Below are positions 16,898 to 25,138 of a DNA stretch of 64,000 nt, piece after piece; the first letter of the stretch is position 1, and each line of letters starts with the position of its first letter. A program made the position numbers and the translations under genes. The notes beneath the pieces were generated by a model. The model ran no database searches. It had not been told where the DNA came from and saw only the letters and a list, made by a program, of their open reading frames with translations. The stretch covers positions 6,820,001 through 6,884,000 of the forward strand of contig NZ_CP036401.1 in the NCBI RefSeq assembly GCF_004322755.1. The letters are read 5' to 3'. Source of the DNA: Pseudoduganella albidiflava (GTDB lineage: Bacteria; Pseudomonadota; Gammaproteobacteria; Burkholderiales; Burkholderiaceae_D).

Positions 16898-16957
16898 GCA
16901 GTCCTGTCGTTCCCTCCGCAGTCCTGTCGTTCCCTCCGCAGTTCTTGTCGCTCCCCC
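16898..16957. repeat. three tandem copies of a 20-bp repeat
   Basis: GCAGTCCTGTCGTTCCCTCC occurs twice exactly, and a third copy (GCAGTTCTTGTCGCTCCCCC) has diverged. A partial copy (CTGTCATTCTCCC) precedes them. The array fills the space between the tRNA-Thr 3' end and the stop codon of the convergent TraB/GumN-like gene. Confidence 0.85.
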
Positions 16958-16968
16958 GCTCTTCCCCG

Positions 16969-17895
16969 TCAGTACACCCGCTCCACCCGCAAGCCCTGCC
17001 GCCGCAGCAGTTCCGGCACGCTGTTCCTGCCGACCAGGTGCAGTACCCCGATCGCGACCACGCTCTGCTTTTCGCGCGCCAGCAGTTTCACGATGCCGTC
17101 CGCCAGCAGCGGATTGCGCTCGTCCAGCAGCACGCGGCTGACGAAGCGGCCGGAGAACGTATCGTCCGTGGCGGTCTTGGCGGCGATGCGGTCCAGCGCG
17201 GCCTGGTCGGCCGTGGCCCACGCGGTGGCGATGGCGCGCGCGTCGCTGGCCTGTTCCCTGCCATCGATCGCATCGATCGTCTCCTGCAGGAACAGCGCCT
17301 GGTCGCCCGTGGTCATGCGTCCGAACAGGGCCATCTGCGCCTGCACCGATTCCAGTTCGACGATCTTCTGCTTGCGGGCCCGCGCACCCTGCGACAGCCA
17401 TATCTCCACGGCCAGGTCGGTCTGGTAACCCTGCCGTTCGAATTCGCGCACCGTCAGCAGGCTGGCCAGCATCCACGGCTTCATCGGCGCCACCGAGGCG
17501 GGCGGCACGTCGTACTGGCGCAACAGGCGCTCCAGGCGGGGCCGGTATGCGGCGGGCAGGTCGGCCGATGCCGGACCGCGGCCGGACGGGTACATGCCAT
17601 ATTCGCGCACCGCGCGGGCGATGGCGTCCTGGCTGCCCAGCGGATCGACTTCCAGCGCCAGCACGGCGGCGTTTTCCAGCGCCGCGGTGATCTTCGGTTC
17701 GAGCGGATAGAAGCTCTTCGTGCCCACGTGGATGGTGCCGAACAGCCATGCGACGTGGCCCGGGCTGCCCTGCGCCGCTTCGACGCGGAACAGCGCGCCC
17801 CGGTTCTGAACCGCATCCGCCGCCATCGCCCGCGACGCCAGGCCCGTGGTAAACACGAACAGGCAACAAAACATCACTATAATCTGGCGTCGCAT
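16969..17895 (-). CDS. TraB/GumN-family exported protein
   Basis: A 308-residue protein of the TraB/GumN (Tiki-like) family. A signal peptide (MRRQIIVMFCCLFVFTTGLA... cleaved near SRAMA) is followed by the first GxxH motif WLFGTIHVGTKSFYPL near residue 59, ALEVDPLGS with the conserved Glu near 87, and the last GVLHLVGRNSVPELL near 285. Family members are proposed metalloproteases that use these His and Glu residues. It would be periplasmic. AAAGGT 6 bases upstream supports 17895. Its ATG and the divergent gene's possible upstream ATG share the same CATG, so the two genes are back to back. Confidence 0.87.
   Translation of the reverse strand: MRRQIIVMFCCLFVFTTGLASRAMAADAVQNRGALFRVEAAQGSPGHVAWLFGTIHVGTKSFYPLEPKITAALENAAVLALEVDPLGSQDAIARAVREYGMYPSGRGPASADLPAAYRPRLERLLRQYDVPPASVAPMKPWMLASLLTVREFERQGYQTDLAVEIWLSQGARARKQKIVELESVQAQMALFGRMTTGDQALFLQETIDAIDGREQASDARAIATAWATADQAALDRIAAKTATDDTFSGRFVSRVLLDERNPLLADGIVKLLAREKQSVVAIGVLHLVGRNSVPELLRRQGLRVERVY
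17878..17883 (+). promoter_or_regulatory. candidate -10 (TATAAT) for HAD nucleotidase gene
   Basis: A perfect TATAAT on the plus strand lies 38 bases before the GTG start at 17921, inside the first codons of the divergent TraB/GumN-like gene. If used, transcription would start near 17890, which rules out the ATG at 17894 as an efficient start. The -35 (ACGAAC) is poor. Confidence 0.35.
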
Positions 17896-17920
17896 GGCTA
17901 CCTTTGCAGTTCCGAGAGAC

Positions 17921-18664
17921 GTGAATATTAAACCTTTGGCCCCGGTCTGGCTGTTCGACCTCGACAACACGCTGCACAACGCGTCGCACGCCATCTTCCC
18001 GGCGATCATGGCGAACATGAACACGTACATCGCCCGCGTGCTGGGCGACGGCACCACGCCGGCGCACATCGATGCCGTCAACGCCGCGCGCACGCTGTAC
18101 TGGAAGCGCTACGGCGCCACCCTGCTGGGATTGGTGAAGCACCATGGCGTCGACGCCGACCATTTTCTCGCCGAAACGCACGGCATGGACGACCTGCTGT
18201 CGATGATCCGCCATGAAAAAGGCCTCGGCCAGGTGCTCCGGCGCCTGCCCGGCCGCAAGGTGCTGCTGACCAACGCGCCGCACCGCTATTCGACGATGGT
18301 GCTGCGCCACCTCGGCATCCAGCGCCACTTCTCGCACCACATCGCGATCGAATCGATGCGCGTGCACGGCCAGTTGCGGCCCAAGCCGTCGAAGCTGTTG
18401 CTGCGCAAGGTGATGCGCCGCCAGCAGGTCGCCGCGCGCCGCTGCATCCTCGTCGAGGACACGCTGGCCAACCTGCGCACCGCGCACGCGCTGGGCATGC
18501 GCACCGCATGGGTCACGCAATACCTGAAGGTGGGCGACCCGATCGGCACGGCCCATCCGCCCAAGCGCCTCACCCGCCCCGGCTGGGTCGACGTCAAAGT
18601 AAAATCCGTCAAACACCTGCCGGCACGGCTGTCCCGCCTGCGCCGCAATACCGTGATCGAATAA
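17921..18664 (+). CDS. HAD-superfamily pyrimidine 5'-nucleotidase-like hydrolase
   Basis: A 247-residue HAD hydrolase of the pyrimidine-5'-nucleotidase (SDT1/PhoB-like) group. Motif I WLFDLDNTLHNAS (nucleophile and general-acid Asp pair) is at about residues 10-22, motif II is LLTNAPHRY near 115, the conserved Lys is in QLRPKPSK near 152 and motif III LVEDTLANL near 176. It would dephosphorylate nucleoside monophosphates or similar small phosphates. I prefer GTG 17921, which follows the TATAAT at 17878 with a short leader; an ATG at 17894 would add nine residues and overlap the divergent gene. The stop overlaps the slmA start (TAATG). Confidence 0.85.
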   Translation: MNIKPLAPVWLFDLDNTLHNASHAIFPAIMANMNTYIARVLGDGTTPAHIDAVNAARTLYWKRYGATLLGLVKHHGVDADHFLAETHGMDDLLSMIRHEKGLGQVLRRLPGRKVLLTNAPHRYSTMVLRHLGIQRHFSHHIAIESMRVHGQLRPKPSKLLLRKVMRRQQVAARRCILVEDTLANLRTAHALGMRTAWVTQYLKVGDPIGTAHPPKRLTRPGWVDVKVKSVKHLPARLSRLRRNTVIE

Positions 18665-19260
18665 TGGCAACCCAACCGTCCGGCCAGCGCAAGCTGCAAA
18701 TCCTCCAGGCCCTTGCCGCGATGCTCGAGCATCCCAAGGGCGAGAAGATCACCACGGCCGCGCTGGCGCGCCGGCTCGAGGTGTCCGAGGCGGCGCTGTA
18801 CCGCCATTTCGCCAGCAAGGCGCAGATGTTCGAAGGGCTGATCGACTTCATCGAGACCTCGGTGTTCGGCCTGATCAACCAGATCACCGAGCGCCAGCAT
18901 GACGGCCTGGCGCAGGCCTGCGACATCCTCGCCATGCTGCTGCACTTCGCCGCCAACAATCCGGGCATGACACGCGTGCTGATCGGCGACGCGCTGGTCG
19001 GCGAGGACGAGCGGCTGCAGCAGCGCATGAACGGCTTCTACGACCGCGTGGAACTGGCATTGAAGGGAGCCTTGCGGCAGGCCGCGGCCGATGCCGCCGC
19101 GGCGCCCGGCCCTGGCGGCGACCAGGAACGCGACATCGCCGCCCACGCGAGCCTGATGGTGGCCTTCGTGGTGGGCCGCTGGCACCGCTATGCGAAGAGC
19201 GGCTTCGCGCTGTCCCCGGCGCAGGACGCGAACGCGCAGATCGCGCTGCTGCTGCGCTGA
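18664..19260 (+). CDS. slmA: nucleoid occlusion factor SlmA
   Basis: A 198-residue TetR-fold protein. The N-terminal helix-turn-helix (ITTAALARRLEVSEAALYRH) is at residues about 29-48, with the SlmA hallmarks LAAMLEHPKGEKITTAALA and FASKAQMFEGLIDFIE. SlmA binds chromosomal SBS sites and blocks FtsZ ring assembly over the nucleoid. The start codon overlaps the preceding stop by one base, so it is translated with the nucleotidase gene. No upstream SD is needed or visible. Identification rests on the characteristic N-terminal half. Confidence 0.92.
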   Translation: MATQPSGQRKLQILQALAAMLEHPKGEKITTAALARRLEVSEAALYRHFASKAQMFEGLIDFIETSVFGLINQITERQHDGLAQACDILAMLLHFAANNPGMTRVLIGDALVGEDERLQQRMNGFYDRVELALKGALRQAAADAAAAPGPGGDQERDIAAHASLMVAFVVGRWHRYAKSGFALSPAQDANAQIALLLR

Positions 19261-19264
19261 AGCG

Positions 19265-21121
19265 ATGCGCGACGCCATGCACCCGGAATGCTTCGCCCTG
19301 CTCGATGACGCCGCGGCCGGCGGCCATTCGCGCCTGCTGACGGACCATGCGCGCACGCTGCGCTGCGCCACGTTCGATGCCTGGCCGGCACTGCTGCGCG
19401 ACATGGAAGCGGCGCTCGCCGAGGGACTGTACGCGGTGGCGCTGTGCAGCTATGAACTTGGTCACCATATCGCCGGCATCCCGCCGCGCGAAGCGGGCGT
19501 GCCGCTGGCGCAGGTACTGCTGTTCCGCCGCTGCGAGCACCTGGACGGCGAGGCGGTGGCGCGCTGGCTGGCCGGGCGCGAAAACGCTTGCGGGGCTGGC
19601 GGCGGCGTTGCCGGCCTGGCCGGCATCCACGCCAACGTCACCGAAGCGGCATTCACGGCCGCGATCGCCCGCATCCGCGATTACATCGCCGCCGGCGACA
19701 CCTACCAGGTCAACTACACGTACCGCCTGCGCTTCGATGCGTTCGGCGCGCCCTGCGCACTGTACCAGCGCCTGCGGGCGCGCCAGCCGGTGCCCTATGG
19801 CGCCCTGGTGCTGGCGGACGACGGCACGGCGGTGCTGTCGCTGTCGCCGGAACTGTTCGTGCGGCGCGCGGGCGATACGCTCACCGCGCAGCCGATGAAG
19901 GGCACCGCGCCGGCGGCACTGCCGGGCCAGGCCGACGACATCGATGCCGACAACGCGCGGCGCGCCGCCGCCCTGGCCGCGGACCCGAAGAACCGCGCGG
20001 AAAACCTGATGATCGTCGACCTGCTGCGCAACGACATCGGCCGGGTGGCCGTTACCGGAACCGTCAAGGTGCCGGCGCTGTTCGAGGTGCGGCGCTACAG
20101 CAACGTGTTGCAGATGACCTCCACCGTGCACGCACAGGTACGCCCGGATGCGACGCTGGCGGACCTGTTCACGGCCCTGTATCCCTGCGGTTCGATCACC
20201 GGCGCGCCGAAGCGGAGAACGATGGAGATCATCGCCGAACTGGAACCCGAGCCGCGCGGCCTGTACACGGGCGCGATCGGCTGGTTCGATCCGCCGCGGC
20301 CCGGCGCGCAGGGGGATTTCTGCCTGAACGTGCCGATCCGCACGCTGACCCTGCAGCCGGCAGTGGACGGCGTGCGGCGCGGCGAGATGGGCGTGGGCGC
20401 CGGCATCGTGTATGACAGCGTGGCGGCGGACGAATACGCGGAGTGCCAGTTGAAGGCGCGCTTTCTCACCGGCCTGTCGAACGATTTCGAGCTGTTTGAA
20501 ACCATGTACGCCACGCGCGAAGGCGGCGCGCGGCATGTCGAACGCCACCTGGCGCGGCTGGCGCGCTCGGCCCGCTATTTCGGCTTCGGTTGGGATGAGG
20601 CGGCTGCCAGGGCCTATATCGCGATCGGCTGCGAAGCGTTGCCGCCTGGCGCCGAGTGCCGCCTGCGGCTGGCATTGAACGCGGCAGGCGGCTTCGCGGT
20701 GCAGAGCGGAGTTTTGGCGCCCGTGCAGCAGCCGGTGCGCGTGCTGCTGGCCGATGCGCCGACCACCTCGGACGACCTGTTCCTGCGCCACAAGACGACG
20801 CTGCGCGCCGGCTACGATGCGGCATGGAAGGCGGCCGAAGCCCACGGTGCGTTCGACCAGCTGCACTTCAACGAACGGGGCGAACTCACCGAAGGGGGCC
20901 GCAGCAATGTGTTCGTGCGCATCGATGGCCGCTGGCTGACACCGCCGCTGGCCAGCGGCCTGCTGCCGGGCGTGATGCGCGCCGTGGTGCTGGAAGCATG
21001 GGGCGCCACCGAAGCGGTCATCACGCGCGACGCCCTGGCGCAGGCCGAGGATATCGTGGTCTGCAACGCGCTGCGGGGTGCGCTGCGCGCGGAAGTGGTG
21101 ACCGGCGCAGCGTCAGTGTGA
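19265..21121 (+). CDS. PabB-PabC fusion: aminodeoxychorismate synthase component I and ADC lyase
   Basis: A 618-residue two-domain folate enzyme. Residues about 1-385 are the chorismate-binding PabB domain: YQVNYTYRLRF near 140, PMKGTAPAALPG near 212, DLLRNDIGRV near 252 and CGSITGAPKRRTMEI near 308, ending with GVGAGIVYDS. Residues about 395-618 are a fold-type IV PLP domain like PabC: LFETMYATR, a catalytic Lys in FLRHKTTLRAGYD and ELTEGGRSNVFV. Together they make 4-amino-4-deoxychorismate (with a separate PabA) and release p-aminobenzoate. ATG 19265 is taken; 19277 is equally possible. It follows slmA by 4 bases. Confidence 0.93.
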   Translation: MRDAMHPECFALLDDAAAGGHSRLLTDHARTLRCATFDAWPALLRDMEAALAEGLYAVALCSYELGHHIAGIPPREAGVPLAQVLLFRRCEHLDGEAVARWLAGRENACGAGGGVAGLAGIHANVTEAAFTAAIARIRDYIAAGDTYQVNYTYRLRFDAFGAPCALYQRLRARQPVPYGALVLADDGTAVLSLSPELFVRRAGDTLTAQPMKGTAPAALPGQADDIDADNARRAAALAADPKNRAENLMIVDLLRNDIGRVAVTGTVKVPALFEVRRYSNVLQMTSTVHAQVRPDATLADLFTALYPCGSITGAPKRRTMEIIAELEPEPRGLYTGAIGWFDPPRPGAQGDFCLNVPIRTLTLQPAVDGVRRGEMGVGAGIVYDSVAADEYAECQLKARFLTGLSNDFELFETMYATREGGARHVERHLARLARSARYFGFGWDEAAARAYIAIGCEALPPGAECRLRLALNAAGGFAVQSGVLAPVQQPVRVLLADAPTTSDDLFLRHKTTLRAGYDAAWKAAEAHGAFDQLHFNERGELTEGGRSNVFVRIDGRWLTPPLASGLLPGVMRAVVLEAWGATEAVITRDALAQAEDIVVCNALRGALRAEVVTGAASV

Positions 21122-21181
21122 AGAGGGATGTAACCCGAAGCGGATGTAACGCGAAGCTGGCGAAACCGCGGACCGGCGGAA

Positions 21182-21541
21182 CTACAGGCTGACGAAAGTG
21201 TTGAAGCCGCCCCAGAACATGCGCTTGCCGTCGAACGGCATCGATTCGGGCGTCATCGTATCCTTCAGGCGCGGATCATTCATCACCTTCTCGTTGATCA
21301 CGTCGCGCTCTTCGCGCGAGTTGTAGACGATCCATGAAAAGAACACGGTTTCATCCTCCTTCAGCTGCACGGCCTGAGGGAAGGACGTGACCTCTCCCGC
21401 CTTCACGTCGTCGGCAATACACTCGTGGAACTCCAGCGCGCCGTGCTCGCGCCACACGGCGCCGGCCGTTTCGGCCATCGCGCGATACGCTTCGATCTTG
21501 TCTTTCGGGACGGGGACGACGAAACCATCGACATAGGGCAT
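21182..21541 (-). CDS. DUF1428 family protein
   Basis: A 119-residue DUF1428 protein (dimeric alpha-beta barrel fold, YbaA-like). The family beginning MPYVDGFVVPVPKDKIEAYR is nearly canonical, and the end FDGKRMFWGGFNTFV is the usual C-terminal signature. An AAAGGAG ribosome site 7 bases upstream fixes 21541. The function is unknown. It lies downstream of, and in the same direction as, the FtrA-type regulator gene with 62 bases between. Confidence 0.88.
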   Translation of the reverse strand: MPYVDGFVVPVPKDKIEAYRAMAETAGAVWREHGALEFHECIADDVKAGEVTSFPQAVQLKEDETVFFSWIVYNSREERDVINEKVMNDPRLKDTMTPESMPFDGKRMFWGGFNTFVSL

Positions 21542-21603
21542 GGTGGACTCCTTTGTGAAAGTACAGGTTCGCGGAGCGCGGCCGGCGGCCGCGCCCATGC
21601 AGC

Positions 21604-22584
21604 TTAGTCGACGGATGTGCCTGCAACAAGGAATGCTTTTCGGTAAGCGCCGGGCGAGGTCGCGGCCAGCCGCCGGAAGTGGTGCCGCAGGGTTTCCTCG
21701 GAGCCGAAGCCGGCCCGCTCGGCCACCTGCGCGAGCGGCAGCGGCGATTCCAGCAGCTCCTTGGCGATGGCCACCCGTTCGCGCGTCAGCCATTCGACCG
21801 GTCCCATGCCGGTAGCATCCCGGAATTGGCGCTGCAGCGTGCGCGCGCTCATCGCCGCCCGTTCCGCCATCGTGGCCACCGTGTGCGCCTGCGCGGGATG
21901 CCGCCGCAGCCACTCCATCAGTTTTGCCAGGCGGCCCGCTTCGTCGACGGGCATCGGCCGGGGCACGAACTGCGCCTGCCCACCCTCGCGATGCGGCGCC
22001 ACCACGAGCCGCTGGGCCACCATGTTGCCGACCCGTGCGCCGTAGTCGCGGCGCACCAGGTGCAGCAGCATGTCCAGCCCGGCGGCGGAGCCGGCGGACG
22101 TGATCACCTGCCCGTTGTCGATGTACAGCGCATCGGCTTCGACCGCGATCGCCGGATGGCGCTGCGCCAGCCGTTCGGCATAGCGCCAGTGCGTGGTGGC
22201 GCGCTGGCCATCGAGCACGCCGGCCGCGGCCAGCACGAACACGCCGGAACAGATCGAGCACAGGCGCGCGCCGCGGGCGTGGGCGGCGCGCAGGGCCGCC
22301 ACCAGCGCCGGCGGCGGCGCTTCATCGGCGTTGCGCCAGCCGGGAATGACGATGGTGTCGGCCTTCTTCAGCAGGCCGGGCGCGTAGCGGGCCTGCACGG
22401 TGATGCCGCCGGCCGCGCGGATCGGCCCCCGCTCCACCGCGCAGACCTGGAAGTCGTACCAGTCCACGCCCAGCTCGGGGCGCTCGAGCGCGAACAGTTC
22501 GACCGTGCAGCCGAATTCAAAGGTGCACAGGCCATCATAGGCCAGCGCGACGACCAGGTGGGGTTTGGTGGCGGGCGATGTCAT
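21604..22584 (-). CDS. ftrA: GlxA/FtrA-type transcriptional regulator (DJ-1/PfpI + AraC)
   Basis: A 326-residue regulator with an N-terminal DJ-1/PfpI amidase-like domain (residues about 9-185; SICSGVFVLAAAGVLDG carries the nucleophile-elbow Cys) and a C-terminal AraC helix-turn-helix pair (SARTLQRQFRDATGMGPVEW and LAQVAERAGFGSEETLRHHF). It matches regulators annotated FtrA. The divergently transcribed rhodanese gene at 22687 is a common neighbour of FtrA and is the likely target. The space between them is 102 bases. The effector is not known. Confidence 0.85.
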   Translation of the reverse strand: MTSPATKPHLVVALAYDGLCTFEFGCTVELFALERPELGVDWYDFQVCAVERGPIRAAGGITVQARYAPGLLKKADTIVIPGWRNADEAPPPALVAALRAAHARGARLCSICSGVFVLAAAGVLDGQRATTHWRYAERLAQRHPAIAVEADALYIDNGQVITSAGSAAGLDMLLHLVRRDYGARVGNMVAQRLVVAPHREGGQAQFVPRPMPVDEAGRLAKLMEWLRRHPAQAHTVATMAERAAMSARTLQRQFRDATGMGPVEWLTRERVAIAKELLESPLPLAQVAERAGFGSEETLRHHFRRLAATSPGAYRKAFLVAGTSVD

Positions 22585-22686
22585 GGCGCGATCTTAACGC
22601 AGATTGGCATCCGCGCCACTGCGCCGCATGGGCCGGCAGCCCGACAATGAAGCCTCGATGTCAACCAACCAGCAAGGAGAATAAAC

Positions 22687-23079
22687 ATGTCGATCGTGAC
22701 CGAAGTTCCCGCCGCCCCCGCCGACGCGGCACTGGCCCATTTCGAAGCTTCGCTGAGCTTTGAAACGGATTCCTGGGACGTGCACAGCGTGCTGGGCACG
22801 CCGCAGCAGGATTTCGTGGTGCTGGACGTGCGCGGTACCGAAAAATACGCCAAGGGTCACCTGCCGGGCGCCGTCGATCTCGCGCACCGCAAGATCATCG
22901 GTTCGAAGCTGGCCGAGTACCCGGCCGATACGCTGTTCGTGACGTATTGCGCCGGCCCGCACTGCAACGGCGCCGCCCGTGCCGCCATCCGGCTGGCGAG
23001 ACTGGGGCGGCCCGTGAAGGTCATGCCGGGCGGAGTGACCGGGTGGCTGGACGAGGGGTTCGAGCTCGTCCGCGATTGA
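22687..23079 (+). CDS. rhodanese-like domain protein
   Basis: A 130-residue single-domain rhodanese. FVVLDVRGTEKYAKGHLPGA is the substrate-side signature near residue 43, and the active loop is VTYCAGPHCNGAARAA near residue 83 with the catalytic Cys in YCAG. The C-terminal PGGVTGWLDEGFEL is typical. Such proteins transfer sulfane sulfur to cyanide or protein thiols. An AAGGAG site precedes the start. It is divergent from the FtrA-type regulator; its stop abuts the stop of the convergent glutathione peroxidase gene. Confidence 0.9.
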   Translation: MSIVTEVPAAPADAALAHFEASLSFETDSWDVHSVLGTPQQDFVVLDVRGTEKYAKGHLPGAVDLAHRKIIGSKLAEYPADTLFVTYCAGPHCNGAARAAIRLARLGRPVKVMPGGVTGWLDEGFELVRD

Positions 23080-23703
23080 TCAGGAAGCCAGCGCCTTCTC
23101 GATCGCTCCCACCAGGGCCTTGTCCTGCGGCGTCACCTTGCTCGGGAAGTTCTCGATCACCTTGCCGTCGCGCCCGATCAGGTACTTGTGGAAGTTCCAG
23201 CCGGGCGCCTTGCCGGTGGCCTTGATCAGGTCGGCGTACAGCGGGTTCGCCGCATTGCCGGACACCACGGTCTTGGCGAACATCGGGAACTTGACGCCGT
23301 AGGTGTTGAAGCACAGGTCGGCGATTTCCTTGGCCGTACCCGGTTCCTGCTTGCCGAAGTCGTTCGACGGGAAGCCCAGTACCACCAGGCCCTTGCCGGC
23401 GTATTTCGCATGCAGGGCCTCGAGGCCTTCATACTGCTTCGTGTAGCCGCAGTAGCTGGCGGTGTTCACGACGAGCACCACCTTGCCGGCATACTGGCAC
23501 AGGTCCTGCGATGCTTCGTCCTGCAAGCGCTTGAACGAGCGGTGCAGGATGGCCGGGCAACTGGCGGGGCGGGCCGCCGCCGGAGCGGTTGCCGGACCGG
23601 CTGCCGGCGTGCCCGCACTGGAGGCGGCGGGTTGCTGCGCGAACGCGGAGGCGGCCAGCAAGCCAAACGCGGACGTGGCCGCGAACCTGAACAGAGTATT
23701 CAT
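23080..23703 (-). CDS. exported glutathione peroxidase (thioredoxin-type, Cys form)
   Basis: A 207-residue periplasmic peroxidase. A signal peptide (AATSAFGLLAASAFA, cleaved before QQP) and a Pro/Ala-rich linker to about residue 45 precede the GPx domain. The active site is VVNTASYCGYTKQY with Cys in place of selenocysteine, followed by VLGFPSNDFGKQEPG with the conserved Gln and GWNFHKYLIGRDGKV with the conserved Trp-Asn-Phe. It reduces hydroperoxides, probably with thioredoxin-type donors. Its stop is directly against the rhodanese stop. Confidence 0.92.
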   Translation of the reverse strand: MNTLFRFAATSAFGLLAASAFAQQPAASSAGTPAAGPATAPAAARPASCPAILHRSFKRLQDEASQDLCQYAGKVVLVVNTASYCGYTKQYEGLEALHAKYAGKGLVVLGFPSNDFGKQEPGTAKEIADLCFNTYGVKFPMFAKTVVSGNAANPLYADLIKATGKAPGWNFHKYLIGRDGKVIENFPSKVTPQDKALVGAIEKALAS

Positions 23704-23820
23704 GTCGAATCCGACGAGTGGTGGTAAAAAGCCATTGTATGCCGGCTGGACTGCGCCGTGCCGGCTTCCAGAACATCAGGGACCATGAGTGCGGCACGCG
23801 TGCCGGTCAGGAGCGGTTCA

Positions 23821-24918
23821 ATGAAGCGTGTTTCATCCTTCCGTCATCTCTGCGCGCTTGCTTCCCTGGCGGCGACGCTGCTGTCGTCGCTGCTGTTGTC
23901 GCTGCTATCGGCTTCGCTCGCCCAGGCCGCGGCGCCCGCCGTGCCGCTGCCCGCCATGAAGACCGGCCAGTTGTCCGTATCCGGCCTGTCGTCCGGCGGC
24001 TACATGGCGGTGCAGTTCGCCGTCGCCTATTCGGCCAGCGTGACGGGCGCCGGCATCATCGCCGCGGGCCCTTACTCGTGCTCGCGCGGCAACCTGAGCA
24101 TGGCAACCATGCGCTGCAGCTGCACCAGCGGCACCCCCTGGTGCGGCGTCGCGCCGGGCGGCACCAATGTGCCGGAACTGATCCGGCTGACCGGCAGCTA
24201 CGCCGCACGCGGCCGGATCGACCCCACGTCCAACCTGGCCAGGCACCGGGTCTGGCTGTTTTCCGGCCTGGCCGACAGCGTCGTGCCGATGGCCGTCATG
24301 AACGACTTGCAGGCGTACTACCGGCATTACCTCCCGCCGGAAAACATCCGCTACCGCAAGGATGTGCGGGCCCAGCACGCGATGCCGACCGAAAGCTTCG
24401 GCAACCGCTGCGACCAGCTCGGCGCTCCCTACATCAGCGATTGCGATGTCGACGGTGCCGGCGAGCTGCTGCAATGGATCTATGGCACGCTGACCCCGAA
24501 GGCGGGCCATGGCGCCGCCGGCCGGCTGGTCGAGTTCGACCAGGCTGAATTCCTGGCCGACCCGGCCGCCCATGGCATGGCGGCCACTGGCTGGCTGTAC
24601 GTGCCGCCCGGCTGCGAGCGCGATGGCGCCGGCTGCAGGCTGCACGTGGCCTTCCATGGCTGCAAGCAGACGTCGGCACTCGTCAAGGAAGCATGGGTCC
24701 GGCATGCCGGCTATAACCCATGGGCCGACGCGAACCGCATCGTGATGCTGTACCCGCAGGCCGCGCCGCTCCGGTTCAGGAACCCGAACGCGTGCTGGGA
24801 CTGGTTCAACTACGACGACCCGGATTTCGCCGTGAAATCCGGGCGGCAGATGCGGGCGGTCAAGCGGATGACCGAGCGGCTGATGACGGCGGATCGGCAT
24901 GCCGGTGGGCAGAATTGA
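23821..24918 (+). CDS. secreted poly(3-hydroxybutyrate) depolymerase-like hydrolase
   Basis: A 365-residue exported serine hydrolase. The signal peptide runs to about residue 38 (long LLSSLLLSLLSASLAQA core). The lipase-box-like VSGLSSGGYMAVQF is near residue 58, earlier in the chain than in type-1 depolymerases. Cysteines in YSCSRG, RCSCTSG and WCGVAPG, and HVAFHGCKQTS plus NACWDWFNYDD later, are as in extracellular PHB depolymerases of this group. AGGAGC 8 bases upstream supports 23821. It is unrelated in order of motifs to the esterase at 14233. It would act outside the cell on polyester or its oligomers. Confidence 0.82.
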   Translation: MKRVSSFRHLCALASLAATLLSSLLLSLLSASLAQAAAPAVPLPAMKTGQLSVSGLSSGGYMAVQFAVAYSASVTGAGIIAAGPYSCSRGNLSMATMRCSCTSGTPWCGVAPGGTNVPELIRLTGSYAARGRIDPTSNLARHRVWLFSGLADSVVPMAVMNDLQAYYRHYLPPENIRYRKDVRAQHAMPTESFGNRCDQLGAPYISDCDVDGAGELLQWIYGTLTPKAGHGAAGRLVEFDQAEFLADPAAHGMAATGWLYVPPGCERDGAGCRLHVAFHGCKQTSALVKEAWVRHAGYNPWADANRIVMLYPQAAPLRFRNPNACWDWFNYDDPDFAVKSGRQMRAVKRMTERLMTADRHAGGQN

Positions 24919-24996
24919 CAACCCGCGGGCACCTGCCTCGGCCAGGCGTTCATCCGTATTTCAACCAGGCTCCCTCGGCAAATAACTTTTGTATAA

Positions 24997-25032
24997 AAAT
25001 CGCTTGCTATTGCATAGCGCACGATTTATTAT
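24997..25032 (+). promoter_or_regulatory. promoter with a 31-bp dyad operator upstream of first DUF4148 gene
   Basis: TTGCTA (25004-25009), a 17-base spacer and TATTAT (25027-25032) make a good sigma-70 promoter. Over it lies an inverted repeat AAATCG-N3-GCTAT-N3-ATAGC-N3-CGATTT (24997-25027), perfect in both arms, as expected for a dimeric repressor such as a MarR-family protein. A related sequence is found at 45252-45286. Confidence 0.6.
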
Positions 25033-25073
25033 CCTTCCATCGCAACACGGAATCAGCAGCAAACCACGTAATT

Positions 25074-25093
25074 AGTAGCAAACTACTTAATAG
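25074..25093 (+). promoter_or_regulatory. leader motif copy 1 (AGTAGC..CTACT dyad)
   Basis: AGTAGCAAACTACTTAATAG lies 65 bases before the DUF4148 start at 25139. It holds a perfect dyad AGTAG-CAAA-CTACT and matches 15 of 20 positions with the motif at 45397-45416. It is downstream of the proposed promoter, so it could be a second operator or a leader RNA element. Confidence 0.4.
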
Positions 25094-25138
25094 CCAGCTA
25101 CTTACTTACCTTGAACCCACCTGCCAAGGAGCCCTACC

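Noticed and set aside
23080..23703. Selenocysteine glutathione peroxidase
   Set aside because: The active-site codon is TGC (Cys) and no in-frame TGA or SECIS-like hairpin is seen.
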